Shown here piece after piece: positions 34,495 to 43,575 of a stretch of DNA of 64,000 nt. Every line of letters starts with the position of its first letter. The first letter of the stretch is position 1. The position numbers and the translations under genes are program-made. The DNA is from Winogradskyella tangerina. Its GTDB lineage: Bacteria > Bacteroidota > Bacteroidia > Flavobacteriales > Flavobacteriaceae. The DNA is taken from positions 62,001 to 126,000 of the forward strand of contig NZ_QERF01000002.1 of assembly GCF_003260205.1 (NCBI RefSeq). Reading direction: 5' to 3'. The notes under the pieces are model-generated. The model was not told where the DNA came from and ran no database searches. It worked only from the letters and a program-made list of their open reading frames with translations.

Positions 34495-35222
34495 TGGATA
34501 TAGTATCTATAATTATATAGAATAGAAAAATCATTATAAGAATCCATTTTAAATAATATCACAAACTACATTTCAAAATATTCGTAATAGAGAAGGAAAC
34601 TTTTTTACTCAAATTCCAATCATCTGAGAAATACGCAGCATTCTTGAGCACTTAAGACAATATAAACGTCGCGAAAAATCGCTTTAAACAATTTTATTCT
34701 TTATAAATGCTTGTTTAAGCAAATTTTGAGGAAGCTTTCAGATTTGTTTAAATTCATTACAGCCATAAATCAAGCTCCAAGATTAAATTATATTCATCAA
34801 CTGGATCATAAATTATGAATAAGGTGTTATTGCGCTTGTTAATTGTCTTTTAAATCAACGCTCAACATAATTATGGCCGATATAAAACACCGACGTGTTG
34901 TTATATCTATAATTATGTAGAATACCACCTTCGGTGCTATTACGCTTAATTGTTGTTTGTCCTATAAATCACCACTCAACATAATTATGGCCGATATAAA
35001 ACACCAACGTGTTGTTATATCTATAATTATGTAGAATACCACCTGCGGTGCTATTGCGCTTATTTATTATTTGTCCTATAATTTACATTATGTAAAATAG
35101 TACTTTTTGTAAGTAGAGCCTACTTCTACTTTAATTATTATTTTTCTTTCATAGTTTAGTCAAATAGTCATATGCTGTTTTCAGGAATATTACTAAATTG
35201 AAATCATGCTAATTAACCATTA
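34495..35222. other. 728-bp gene-free region with palindromic repeats
   Basis: No coding frame is supported here. The right half contains the 114-bp tandem repeats. A degenerate copy of the repeat's right arm (TCTATAATTATATAGAATAG) lies near 34505-34524. The last 130 bp upstream of the transporter are AT-rich and presumably hold its promoter; no full consensus box stood out. Confidence 0.6.
34811..35088. repeat. Tandem 114-bp repeats, each with a long imperfect palindrome
   Basis: Two nearly identical 114-bp units (34861-34974 and 34975-35088) follow a partial unit (34811-34860). Each begins CTCAACATAATTATGG. Each unit contains a 54-nt hairpin (34865-34918; 34979-35032). Its stems are ACATAATTAT/ATAATTATGT, GATATAA/TTATATC and AACAC/GTGTT, with a small CACC..GGTG hairpin just after. 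The loop differs (CGAC versus CAAC). It could be a REP-like or small mobile palindromic element, or a repeated RNA structure. Confidence 0.8.
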
Positions 35223-37418
35223 ATGTCTAAAACCACTTCAACCATTAAAAAATTTGGCACCTTTGGCGGTGTTTTTACGCCCACATTGTTAACCATCCTC
35301 GGTGTGATCATGTACTTGCGCTTGGGTTGGGTTGTCGGAAATGCCGGTTTACTCGGTGCTTGGCTCATTATACTGATATCGTTTGTCATTACGCTTTGTA
35401 CGGCATTATCCATGTCTGCAATTACTACAAACATTCGTATTGGTGCTGGTGGCGCCTACGCCATTGTGTCACAAGCCTTAGGTCTTGAAGTTGGCGGTAG
35501 TCTCGGGATTCCAAGATATATTTCACAAGCTTTAGCCGTAACCATGTATATCTTTGGTTTTCGTGAAGGTTGGCTCGGTATTTTCCCCGATCACAATGCG
35601 TTTTTAGTTGATCTTATCGTATTTGCGTCACTCTTCACCATTGCCTATATCAGCGCTAACCTCGCCATAAAAACACAATATCTCATTATGGGAATTATCA
35701 TTATTTCCTTTATGTCTATTGTGATCGCCGCTTACGACGGCTCTATGCAAAAATCTATTAGCGATACCTTAAGCTGGGGTTCCTTTAAAGGTTCTGTAGA
35801 AAATGGGTTTAGTGGTAGTAGTTTCTGGATCGTTTTTGCGGTATTCTTCCCCGCCGCTACAGGCATTATGGCAGGTGCAAATATGTCGGGCGAACTCAAA
35901 GATCCTAAAAAGAGTATTCCCACTGGTACACTTTGGGCCATTGGTGTTAGTTTTATCATTTACATGCTTTTAGCCTTTTGGATCTCACGCAGTGCTTCAG
36001 AAGCAGAATTGTTGAATAATTACTACGTCATGGTAGAAAAGGCCTATTTCGGTCCGGCGATATTAGCTGGTATTTTGGGTGCCACCTTCTCCTCCGCTTT
36101 GGCTTCCATCGTAGGTTCATCACGTATACTTTATGCCATGGGCGAACACAAAGTATTACCCTATTCAAAAATAATTGCCGGCACTAGCAACAATGGGCAA
36201 CCAAGAAACGCCATGATCGTCACCGGATTATTTATTTTCCTCACACTTCTGGTAAGAAACCTCAATGCTGTAGCGCCTTTGGTAACTTTGTTTTTCCTCA
36301 TCACCTATGCCATGATCAATATTGTGGTAATCATCGAGCAGCGCTTAGGACTCATTAGTTATCGCCCAGTTTTCAAGATTCATAAATGGGTGCCTTGGTT
36401 TGGACTGATATCTTCAGTTTTCGCCATGTTTATCATCAATCCGACTGTAAGTTTAATTTCCATTGCCATCGTTTTAATGGTCTATTGGTACCTATCTCGA
36501 CAAAATCTCGAAACGCCTTTTGAAGACGTACGTTCAGGCTTATTTGTTTCTTTTGCTGAATGGGCCGCCAAGCATACCTGGGGAATGAAACAAAAGCAGC
36601 AGCGCGCCTGGAAGGCCAATCTTATGGTTCCTGTTAGAGATATTAATGGGCTCCGTGGTACCTTCGAATTCCTTCGAAATATTACCAAACCCAAAGGCTC
36701 TATTAAACTTTTAGGGATCGAACCTTTTACTGAGCATAGTACACTCGCTACCCAACTCGAAGAGATCTCGGCATCCTTTAGAGAGAAAGGCGTCTTCTCC
36801 TCTTCTACCGTTATTCATACAGATCAATTTGCCAATGGAATCAATTACGGGAGTCAGGCATTGAATGGGGCTTTTTTCAGACCTAACATCATGTTCTTGA
36901 ATCTACAAGACCACGATGATTATGAGAATGAGCTAAAGCCAGTGATGAAGGAATCGATGCGATTAGAGATTGGAATATTGCTTTTCAACCTGCACACCAC
37001 TACCCTTTTGGGACAGCGCAATACGATCAATGTTTGGGTTAGCGATCGCAGAGGAAACTGGGAGCTTGGCGGATTAGATATAGGAAATTTAGATCTGTCT
37101 ATTCTGGTTGCTTATAAATTGAAAATGAACTGGAAAGCCAATATCCGATTAATCACTGTAGTTGAAAATCCTGATGACGAAGCCAAGGCTCGTAAGTTTT
37201 TAGCATCATTGAAGGAATTAGCCCGATTACCTGATATTCAGATTGAGGTTTCCGTTGGGAAATTCAATAATTACGTTACCGAAGCACCACCTGCTGACCT
37301 CAATATCTTTGGAATGCAAGACACCTTGCCTTATGATTTCATAAAGAACATGTCGCAAAAAACGAATAGTAGCTGCTTATTTGTACGCGATTCTGGGCAT
37401 GAAAGTATTTTAGCCTAA
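35223..37418 (+). CDS. APC/SLC12-like cation-chloride cotransporter family protein
   Basis: A 731-residue inner-membrane transporter. About 12 helices (residues 10-445) carry the APC-fold signatures of the SLC12 group: GGVFTPTLLTILGVIMYLRL, GAGGAYAIVSQALGLEVGGS, FFPAATGIMAGANMSGELKD and SALASIVGSSRILYAMG. A cytoplasmic C-terminal domain of about 270 residues follows, as in cation-chloride cotransporters. The predicted role is secondary transport of ions (Na/K/Cl type) or amino acids; the substrate is uncertain. It is a single gene, with its end overlapping the convergent DUF4251 gene by 4 bp. Confidence 0.85.
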   Translation: MSKTTSTIKKFGTFGGVFTPTLLTILGVIMYLRLGWVVGNAGLLGAWLIILISFVITLCTALSMSAITTNIRIGAGGAYAIVSQALGLEVGGSLGIPRYISQALAVTMYIFGFREGWLGIFPDHNAFLVDLIVFASLFTIAYISANLAIKTQYLIMGIIIISFMSIVIAAYDGSMQKSISDTLSWGSFKGSVENGFSGSSFWIVFAVFFPAATGIMAGANMSGELKDPKKSIPTGTLWAIGVSFIIYMLLAFWISRSASEAELLNNYYVMVEKAYFGPAILAGILGATFSSALASIVGSSRILYAMGEHKVLPYSKIIAGTSNNGQPRNAMIVTGLFIFLTLLVRNLNAVAPLVTLFFLITYAMINIVVIIEQRLGLISYRPVFKIHKWVPWFGLISSVFAMFIINPTVSLISIAIVLMVYWYLSRQNLETPFEDVRSGLFVSFAEWAAKHTWGMKQKQQRAWKANLMVPVRDINGLRGTFEFLRNITKPKGSIKLLGIEPFTEHSTLATQLEEISASFREKGVFSSSTVIHTDQFANGINYGSQALNGAFFRPNIMFLNLQDHDDYENELKPVMKESMRLEIGILLFNLHTTTLLGQRNTINVWVSDRRGNWELGGLDIGNLDLSILVAYKLKMNWKANIRLITVVENPDDEAKARKFLASLKELARLPDIQIEVSVGKFNNYVTEAPPADLNIFGMQDTLPYDFIKNMSQKTNSSCLFVRDSGHESILA

Positions 37419-38032
37419 GGCCTTGATTGCACAACGGACGGTTCAATTTGTTTAAGTGTTCCTGTGAAACGAATGGAGGTCTTTAGGGTTGAAGTGATAT
37501 TAATTTCAACATTTCTATTTGGGAATACCAATAACTGAATGTCGTAAACTTCAATGTCTTCATTGGTGTCACTAATAGAATATTTTATTTCCCATGCTGT
37601 TTTTTTATCGTGCTTCTTAATGCTATATTTTTCGGGTGCTCCGTCAAAAAAGATACTTCGATCTATATTGTTATAATGGTTGCCACTAAAGCGCTGCTCT
37701 CCAAAAAATGGAAGATCACCCTTCGTATGGTTACTGCCGTGTAGTTCTACAAAATGACCGTCGCCTGTAACATCAATTCTATTGGCGTTGTTTCCTGTTC
37801 GAGGCACCATTATGGTATTAATCGCATTTATCGTTGCGGCCGTATTAAATGGATAAACCGTATTGACGTTAACTCGAAAACTCTTATCCTTTATGATGGT
37901 TTCTAGCTCAGCTAATTGTGCAGCAGCTTCCTCAGGCGTTAAGGATTCTGCAGGCTTACAGCTAAAATTGAAACTTAATGTGCTGATTAAAAGCAGTATA
38001 ACTAAATTCCTCATGACGATTTTGTTTTTCAT
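37415..38032 (-). CDS. DUF4251 lipoprotein
   Basis: A 205-residue lipoprotein with a lipobox ending at Cys25 (FNFSC). ATG 38014 is an alternative start that also leaves a good signal. The mature part has the DUF4251 pattern: KSFRVNVNTVYPFN, HFVELHGSNHTKGDLPFFGE, GAPEKYSIKKHDKKTAWEI and a final NITSTLKTSIRFTGTL. Function unknown; the family is nearly restricted to Bacteroidota envelopes. It is convergent with and slightly overlaps the transporter gene. Confidence 0.8.
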   Translation of the reverse strand: MKNKIVMRNLVILLLISTLSFNFSCKPAESLTPEEAAAQLAELETIIKDKSFRVNVNTVYPFNTAATINAINTIMVPRTGNNANRIDVTGDGHFVELHGSNHTKGDLPFFGEQRFSGNHYNNIDRSIFFDGAPEKYSIKKHDKKTAWEIKYSISDTNEDIEVYDIQLLVFPNRNVEINITSTLKTSIRFTGTLKQIEPSVVQSRP

Positions 38033-38130
38033 AACTATCTCAAATATAAGGATTTAAAGCCATAATTGCTATAACATTAACAGTCTGTTAGAAGTTTAAA
38101 TGATGACTTAATTGAATGCCTAAGCGTTTT

Positions 38131-38577
38131 TTATTCAGGAAGTTGTTGGTCAACCTTTTGCTCTACCCTTTCCCATAAATAATCTGAAGTCAATCTGAAA
38201 CTTCCCAAATACACGAAATTGCAACTGTTAGGATCGATGATCGATAAGAAGGGTTCTTCCTTTTCATTGTTATATAAATGATAGGTTTCTCCTATGATGG
38301 GTTCAAAAGTAAATTTGGCATTAGTCACCAATTCGTTGTACTCCAAAACTTGTAGTAATTCTTCATACTCGGCTTTAATAGCTTCGTATTTAGCTTTAAG
38401 GTGCTTATTGGCCTTGTAGATCTGTGAGCTTTTCCAACTGCCGTTATTTGGTAACTTAATTTGAGGTGCACCAACATTTGTAGCATACGGTCTAAACGCG
38501 GCACCATAGCGTTGCTTATCCTCATCATATACTACCAGATCTGGTCGTTTTTTCTTTTGTTCTTTATTCTTTTCCAT
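38131..38577 (-). CDS. DUF2452 domain protein
   Basis: A 148-residue soluble protein with a lysine-rich start. It matches DUF2452: RPDLVVYDEDKQRYGAAFRP, then NNGSWKSSQIYKANKHLKAK, a coiled segment, and FTFEPIIGETYHLYNNEKEE followed by FLSIIDP. Function unknown. It is divergent from the DUF2237 gene, with only 61 bp between the start codons, occupied by a symmetric promoter palindrome. Confidence 0.8.
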   Translation of the reverse strand: MEKNKEQKKKRPDLVVYDEDKQRYGAAFRPYATNVGAPQIKLPNNGSWKSSQIYKANKHLKAKYEAIKAEYEELLQVLEYNELVTNAKFTFEPIIGETYHLYNNEKEEPFLSIIDPNSCNFVYLGSFRLTSDYLWERVEQKVDQQLPE

Positions 38578-38588
38578 AAATATTGCGG

Positions 38589-38610
38589 TGCAAAAATACG
38601 TATTTTTGCA
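38589..38610. promoter_or_regulatory. Perfect 22-bp palindrome forming back-to-back -7 boxes
   Basis: The sequence is fully self-complementary (left half TGCAAAAATAC). It yields TATTTTTG, a full -7 match, on both strands (plus 38601-38608, minus 38598-38591). It sits between the divergent DUF2452 and DUF2237 starts. -33 elements are poor on both sides. Confidence 0.6.
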
Positions 38611-38638
38611 GTGTTAATAGTCTTAAAGAATCGCTAAA

Positions 38639-38998
38639 GTGAATGCACTTAATGTTTATGGTGAACCTCTAATGGCCTGCTGTACAGACCCAATGACTGG
38701 TTATTTCAGGGATGGGTTTTGTAGAACTATGCCACAAGATACGGGTACGCACGTTGTTTGTGCTCAGGTGACTGAATCTTTCTTAGCCTATACCAAATTA
38801 CGTGGTAATGACCTTTCAACTCCAATTCCACAATGGCAATTTCCTGGGCTTCGTCCTGGCGATAAATGGTGTTTGTGCATATCGCGATGGTTAGAAGCCG
38901 AAAAAGCTGGCGTAGCGCCTAAAATTGATTTAAAAGCGACACATATCAAGGCTCTGGAATTTACCAGTTTAGAGCTATTAGAGTCTTATGCCCTTTGA
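38639..38998 (+). CDS. DUF2237 family protein
   Basis: A 119-residue cytoplasmic protein starting with GTG. An in-frame TAA at 38624-38626 and alignment with the family start (NVYGEPL) support this start. It carries the DUF2237 signatures CCTDPMTGYFRDGFC, DTGTHVVCAQVTESFLAYTK, RGNDLSTP and FPGLRPGDKWCLCISRW. The conserved cysteines suggest metal or cofactor binding, but the function is unknown. It ends 1 bp before the convergent S41-like gene. Confidence 0.85.
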   Translation: MNALNVYGEPLMACCTDPMTGYFRDGFCRTMPQDTGTHVVCAQVTESFLAYTKLRGNDLSTPIPQWQFPGLRPGDKWCLCISRWLEAEKAGVAPKIDLKATHIKALEFTSLELLESYAL

Positions 38999-38999
38999 A

Positions 39000-40643
39000 T
39001 TATAACTTCTTTAAGGCTTCAATTTTTTGTTTAGCTGATCTTGCCATCATGCCTTTTGGTTCGAGGTCGATGATTTTTTGATATGAAGCTATGGCGTTTT
39101 CAAACTGTTCGAGATCTTTCTGAACATTCGCTAAGCTAAACCACGTTCCTGTTGAATCTGGATACAATTCAGACATTAATTTGAAAATAAATAGAGCCCC
39201 TTGTAGATTGCCTTGGTCCTTCACGCGGTTTCCGGCATTGCTGAATTCTTCTTTGAAATCGTAATATCTGTATTTTGGATCTTTTGCAATCTTAAACGCA
39301 TCGCTCTTCAGAGTTTCTAGATCGCCCGTCATAAATAACTGCGTTAGATGTTGCATGGGGTCTAAAATAAAGCCATCGTCCTTAAAATTCATGGCAGCTT
39401 CCAACACAGGATCGGCATTAGTTATATACTCTTCATAGCTCATATCAACAGCAATATGCGGCAATGTAGCGTCTCTGTTTTCCCACTGAGGTTTATCTTG
39501 CCACCAAGCAAAAGATAGATAAGCATTTAAACCACTATTTGGTAAACGAACTGGCCTGTTATCTCCATAAAAATTAACGTTTTCAGCTGTAGGTTCTCCA
39601 ACCAGGATTGCTTCTGTATAAGTTGTGATTTCATTAGTCAAATTCTGGCAAGCAGAAAAGGTATCTCTACCGATAATAAAGAAGAATTTTCCTTTTGAAT
39701 TGATCTCAGGTCGTGCTAAAAGTCCTTTGATCAAATTGAGGTTGTTGTAATTATTTCCACCACCATTCAAACGGACATCATAAACAAGCTTTTCAACGTC
39801 GTTAGTGTCAATAAAGTCGAAAAGACGTTTGTAAAATTCTTTCAAACTTTCTGACTCGTGATCAAAAACTGAGCTTTGTCTAACGTAAACCGTTTTATCA
39901 TTTTCTAAGTATTCAAAATAATAGAACTTTTCAGCTAAATACTTTAGATAATAAGGTGTGGTTGAAATATCTCTTGCTGTTAACCAGTTTTCGGTCGGCA
40001 CCGTAAAATTGAAGGATCGTGGCTTTTCTTCTCTTGGAATAGTTGGGAAATCGTAAGTGAATGTTTCACCATCTTTTTCTAAAGTCCAGCTTACTGTCGT
40101 CGTCATTTCAGGAATAATTCTCTGAGCATGAAGTACTTCAGGAGATAATAAAAATCGCATACCATAAGCCTTAAAATAGCTGTCATTTTCTACCGGAACC
40201 ACTGGCCGAACAAGCTCTAAAGCCTTTTCAATAGGCGTTTCTCCAATCTTAATCACTTTAGCGCCGAGGGCTTTCTGGTGGTCTTTATGCACACCTTCTA
40301 TGTACAATCCATCGTTGAATAAAAACAGATTAATAGGAAAGATGCCCGACTTCGTTAAATAGCTATATGGAAATTGAGTATGACCATATTCGAACAGTGC
40401 CACTAATCGCGACAACCCAACACGGATTTCATGATCTTCTAAATTGGGTGCCTCATTGTATAATGCTTCTACAACTTCATCAAATTTTTCAGCGCTTACT
40501 TTTTTAAATAAAAAGGGATAATCTTTATGAACCGTAGTTTGCAAATAGCGGATATCTTCTTGCCACTTGGCAGTATCCATGGTTGATTGACTGATTCCAG
40601 AAAATCCTAAAAATAGGCTGATGATGATGAATGCTTTTTTCAT
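39000..40643 (-). CDS. S41-type peptidase with C-terminal TPR
   Basis: A 547-residue exported protein with a signal peptide (about 1-18). Residues about 20-220 hold the N-terminal helical part and a PDZ-like segment (LGAKVIKIGETPIEKAL). Residues about 225-420 are the S41 (tail-specific/CtpA-like) core: LVYDVRLNGGGNN, and nucleophile Ser330 in GRDTFSACQNL with GEPTAENVNF after it. The C-terminus (about 470-547) has tetratricopeptide repeats (WFSLANVQKDLEQFENAIAS). It is probably a periplasmic peptidase of broad role. It is a single leftward gene; a GTTTC-a-GAAAC mini-palindrome lies in its leader. Confidence 0.82.
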   Translation of the reverse strand: MKKAFIIISLFLGFSGISQSTMDTAKWQEDIRYLQTTVHKDYPFLFKKVSAEKFDEVVEALYNEAPNLEDHEIRVGLSRLVALFEYGHTQFPYSYLTKSGIFPINLFLFNDGLYIEGVHKDHQKALGAKVIKIGETPIEKALELVRPVVPVENDSYFKAYGMRFLLSPEVLHAQRIIPEMTTTVSWTLEKDGETFTYDFPTIPREEKPRSFNFTVPTENWLTARDISTTPYYLKYLAEKFYYFEYLENDKTVYVRQSSVFDHESESLKEFYKRLFDFIDTNDVEKLVYDVRLNGGGNNYNNLNLIKGLLARPEINSKGKFFFIIGRDTFSACQNLTNEITTYTEAILVGEPTAENVNFYGDNRPVRLPNSGLNAYLSFAWWQDKPQWENRDATLPHIAVDMSYEEYITNADPVLEAAMNFKDDGFILDPMQHLTQLFMTGDLETLKSDAFKIAKDPKYRYYDFKEEFSNAGNRVKDQGNLQGALFIFKLMSELYPDSTGTWFSLANVQKDLEQFENAIASYQKIIDLEPKGMMARSAKQKIEALKKL

Positions 40644-40761
40644 TTTGATTGATTTCTTATGATATACACTAAAGGTCTGAAAGTTTCAGAAACTATCGAC
40701 AAATTAATGACCCGATTGTTATTTTCTGTATCTGAACTGTTAAATTATAACAAATAAAACC

Positions 40762-41268
40762 CTACACAAAAATGAAATAGTAAAAAGCGAATAAGAATGC
40801 GAAGGCAATACTCAGTGTGAAAAAGACGATGGATTTATTAACGTTTATAAATTTCCCGTTAATGATTTTGCTCTCAACGTGAATTTGCTCAGCTAAGGCT
40901 TCATACATTTCATCTTCAGAACCACAGACTTTAGTGAGTTCTTTGACGTAATCTTCAACGGTATCGAATTTATTGACGGCATCTTTAAAGAAAAAAACGT
41001 TGGTCTTGTACTTGAGTTCCATTACTGGTTTAAAGCAAATAAAGCAGAAGATGATGGAAATAATCACAGAAATAATCCATAAAACCGTAATTACAAGTAG
41101 GACTTTATTTTCTAGTATAATTGATCTAAAATCATTTAGCCGATCAACAAAAAGACCTAAAATAAGACTGTGAAAAGAAAACACGACACCAGCCTTAAGC
41201 TCGGAGTTTTTAATCAATTTTTCTAAGCGTTCTAATTGTTCCCAATAATTGTTAGGATCTTGAGCCAT
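40762..41268 (-). CDS. Pycsar-type (DUF5706-like) membrane effector candidate
   Basis: A 168-residue protein with three predicted membrane helices (about 24-45, 53-78, 143-167) and a soluble loop of about 60 residues between the second and third. The first helix starts with NSELKAGVVFSFHSLILGLF, matching the D/E-x-KA signature that opens the first helix of the Pycsar TM effector (DUF5706) family. In Pycsar, such proteins are activated by cyclic mononucleotides and damage the inner membrane during phage infection. Here the gene begins 4 bp after the stop of a nucleotide cyclase gene, the arrangement expected for a cyclase/effector pair. The family match is from motif and topology only. Confidence 0.68.
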   Translation of the reverse strand: MAQDPNNYWEQLERLEKLIKNSELKAGVVFSFHSLILGLFVDRLNDFRSIILENKVLLVITVLWIISVIISIIFCFICFKPVMELKYKTNVFFFKDAVNKFDTVEDYVKELTKVCGSEDEMYEALAEQIHVESKIINGKFINVNKSIVFFTLSIAFAFLFAFYYFIFV

Positions 41269-41272
41269 AGGT

Positions 41273-43078
41273 TTAATTATTTACAAAGTACATATTGAGT
41301 TCACCTCTATTCTTTACTGCCAATTTACCTCTAAATTCGCAATCAAAGTCGTCTTTTATCAAATTATAAGTGTCTTCTGAAATATTTATGCGTCCTGGTT
41401 GAGAGTTACTTTCCATCCGCGCAGCAACATTTACTGTATCTCCCCAAATATCATAAGCGAATTTTTTAGAACCGACAACACCCGCAACCACAGGCCCCGT
41501 GTTAATTCCAATTCGGATATCGAAGGTGGCATCCGTAATGGTGTCTTCTTTAGCTTTTGCTACAAAATCAATCATTTCCTGTGCAGCCAGTACCATGGTT
41601 TTAGCATGGTTGCCATCAACATCATTGAGTCCACCGGCTGCCATATACGCATCGCCAATTGTTTTGATCTTTTCTAGACCATGTCTTTCAATAATCCTAT
41701 CGAACTCTGAAAAATAATGATCAACCGTTCGAACTAAAACTTCAGGTGAAAGATTTTCAGCGTATTTGGTAAAGCCTTTAAAGTCTGAAAAAAACACAGA
41801 TACCGTGTTATATTTTTTAGCTTCTACTCTACCCTTTTCCTTTAATTCTTGGGCGGTCTCTTCAGGTAAAATATTCAAAAGTAAATTATCAGAGCGTTCT
41901 TTCTCGAGAGCGATGACCTTGTTGGTTTTCTTAACAAATTTATTCTGTTTGAATAGACTGTAAGCAAGAATTCCAATAAGCAACAGAACACCCGCAATCG
42001 ACCAAAGAATAATACGTTGGGTTTTTCGTTTTTGAGTCTCAGCCTCTAACTCAGCATTACTTTTACCTACCTCGAGGTTAGCCATTTTCTGAACATTTTC
42101 AAGATTGAGAATGCTGTCTTGATAGATATCATGGGTGATGTAACTATCGAGGGCTTTTTCGTAATCCCCAGAATTTCGCATTAATTCAAATAACTGTAAA
42201 TAGGCATTACTGATCTGATCTTTCAGATTATACTTTTCAGATAATTCAATACTTCTATTTGTATACGCCAAGGCAGTATCAAAATCATTTTGTTCTTGGT
42301 AAAGATCCGACATGTAATTCAAGAACTCAGAAATTGCATAATAATCTTCATTTTCTTCAAGGATAGTGATGGCTTCATTCATGTTTTTTATTGCCAATTC
42401 ATCCTTACCTTGTTTGGCATATACCATTCCTGTATTGCCAATGTTGTAAGCCTTACCGATCTGAAAATCTAACAGTTCGAAAATCTCCCCAGATTCTGCG
42501 AAATTATGTAAGGCTTTATCATATTGTTCTGTTTTATAATATTCGTCGCCAGCGTTAAGGAGTGCCGTAGCCAGATTTAGCGAATCTTCAGCTACTTTTA
42601 GTGATTCTCTCAATTCTGCAATCGCCTGATCGTAATATTTTTCAGCAGAAGCAGAATTACCGATCATGGAATAGGTATCGGCAATTGAAACTAAAATGTT
42701 TTTAATGTTGTTATTTTTATTTTGCTTTTTTGCCCATTCAAGACATTCGAAATAGGCACTTAACGCTTCATGGTATTCTCCTTGAAGTTGAAGAGCATTA
42801 CCCTTTTGTAAGTATCCGATTTTAATGAAGTTGATGTAATTGAGTTTTTTCGCTTCATTAATTAGTAAATCAGAATAATGAATTTTTTCGTCAGGGTTAG
42901 TTTCATTCATGGCAATACCAGCCAGGATATGGAAATCATCTGCGCTGGTATTGTCACTTAATAAAGTCTTTAAACTATCAACTTGCTTTTGACTGTAAGG
43001 AATATCTTCATAGTCATTCTCTTGGCAAAAGAGTGAAAAGCTGACAAAATAAAGAATGAAAACTAGGTATTTCACCAC
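41273..43078 (-). CDS. TPR-receptor class III adenylate/guanylate cyclase
   Basis: A 601-residue membrane cyclase. A signal peptide (about 1-18) leads to an extracytoplasmic TPR array (about 60-330). A membrane helix (about 356-376) is followed by a linker helix (KERSDNLLLNILPEETAQEL) and the class III catalytic domain (about 395-600). All key residues are present: metal Asp near 431 (FFSDFKGFT) and near 475 (KTIGDAYMAAGG), adenine-type Lys near 472 and Asp near 542 (YDIWGDTVN), and transition-state Asn and Arg near 551/555 (NVAARME). This predicts ATP as substrate (cAMP). It is the fifth of six tightly spaced leftward genes, 9 bp after a tail-tagged protein gene and 4 bp before the Pycsar-type gene. 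Confidence 0.85.
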   Translation of the reverse strand: MVKYLVFILYFVSFSLFCQENDYEDIPYSQKQVDSLKTLLSDNTSADDFHILAGIAMNETNPDEKIHYSDLLINEAKKLNYINFIKIGYLQKGNALQLQGEYHEALSAYFECLEWAKKQNKNNNIKNILVSIADTYSMIGNSASAEKYYDQAIAELRESLKVAEDSLNLATALLNAGDEYYKTEQYDKALHNFAESGEIFELLDFQIGKAYNIGNTGMVYAKQGKDELAIKNMNEAITILEENEDYYAISEFLNYMSDLYQEQNDFDTALAYTNRSIELSEKYNLKDQISNAYLQLFELMRNSGDYEKALDSYITHDIYQDSILNLENVQKMANLEVGKSNAELEAETQKRKTQRIILWSIAGVLLLIGILAYSLFKQNKFVKKTNKVIALEKERSDNLLLNILPEETAQELKEKGRVEAKKYNTVSVFFSDFKGFTKYAENLSPEVLVRTVDHYFSEFDRIIERHGLEKIKTIGDAYMAAGGLNDVDGNHAKTMVLAAQEMIDFVAKAKEDTITDATFDIRIGINTGPVVAGVVGSKKFAYDIWGDTVNVAARMESNSQPGRINISEDTYNLIKDDFDCEFRGKLAVKNRGELNMYFVNN

Positions 43079-43087
43079 GATAAACTT

Positions 43088-43543
43088 CTAACTACTTGGT
43101 TTACGGATTTGAAGTTTCGGATCTAGCGTATAAACTTGCTTACCACCATTAATAGTAAACTTTATGTAATACTGAAATTCTAATGTTCCTGTACCATTTT
43201 CGTTACTTACTGTAGTAGCTTCCCAATCTTCACTACCATCTTCCTTTTGTTTTGGTCCGTCTGAAAAATAGTCACCAGCGTTATCTGGTGCAATTTTTGT
43301 CATGTGAATGCTATCGACACCATCCGTAGATTGCGCATGCCAAACAATTGATGCTTGTCCGGTTACTTTAGTATCAAAAGTTGTTGAGTCTCCTTTTTTA
43401 TCTTCTTTATCACCAAGATTATCAACGAGATTAACATAGTTTTTTACGGTGTCTTTACTTGGGTCTAATGTCGTAGAATCATTAGTGATGCCTTGTGCAT
43501 CTACAATTACTGTGATGGTGACATCTGGATTTTTTTCTTCCAT
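43088..43543 (-). CDS. Tail-tagged small protein 1 (ends DPKLQIRKPSS)
   Basis: A 151-residue protein without signal peptide. It begins PDVTITVIVDAQGI, has a central VTGQASIVWHAQS, and ends with beta strands FQYYIKFTINGGKQVYT and the tail LDPKLQIRKPSS. The layout (DV.I.IDAE.I start, GD..I.W middle, Y.I.F...-DP end) recalls AidA/PixA inclusion-body-type proteins, but the similarity is weak. The family identity is inference. It is next to the cyclase gene (9 bp) and 32 bp from the following paralogue upstream. Confidence 0.68.
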   Translation of the reverse strand: MEEKNPDVTITVIVDAQGITNDSTTLDPSKDTVKNYVNLVDNLGDKEDKKGDSTTFDTKVTGQASIVWHAQSTDGVDSIHMTKIAPDNAGDYFSDGPKQKEDGSEDWEATTVSNENGTGTLEFQYYIKFTINGGKQVYTLDPKLQIRKPSS

Positions 43544-43575
43544 TATAATGAGTTTTTAAGATTTGTTTTTAATTA

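Noticed and set aside
34811-35088. CRISPR array
   Set aside because: The units are 114 bp, directly adjacent, with no unique spacers and no cas genes nearby.
40762-43078. Calling the cyclase and membrane protein a proven Pycsar defence system
   Set aside because: The cyclase looks adenylate-specific and is a membrane receptor; the effector match is by motif and topology only. It is reported as a candidate.
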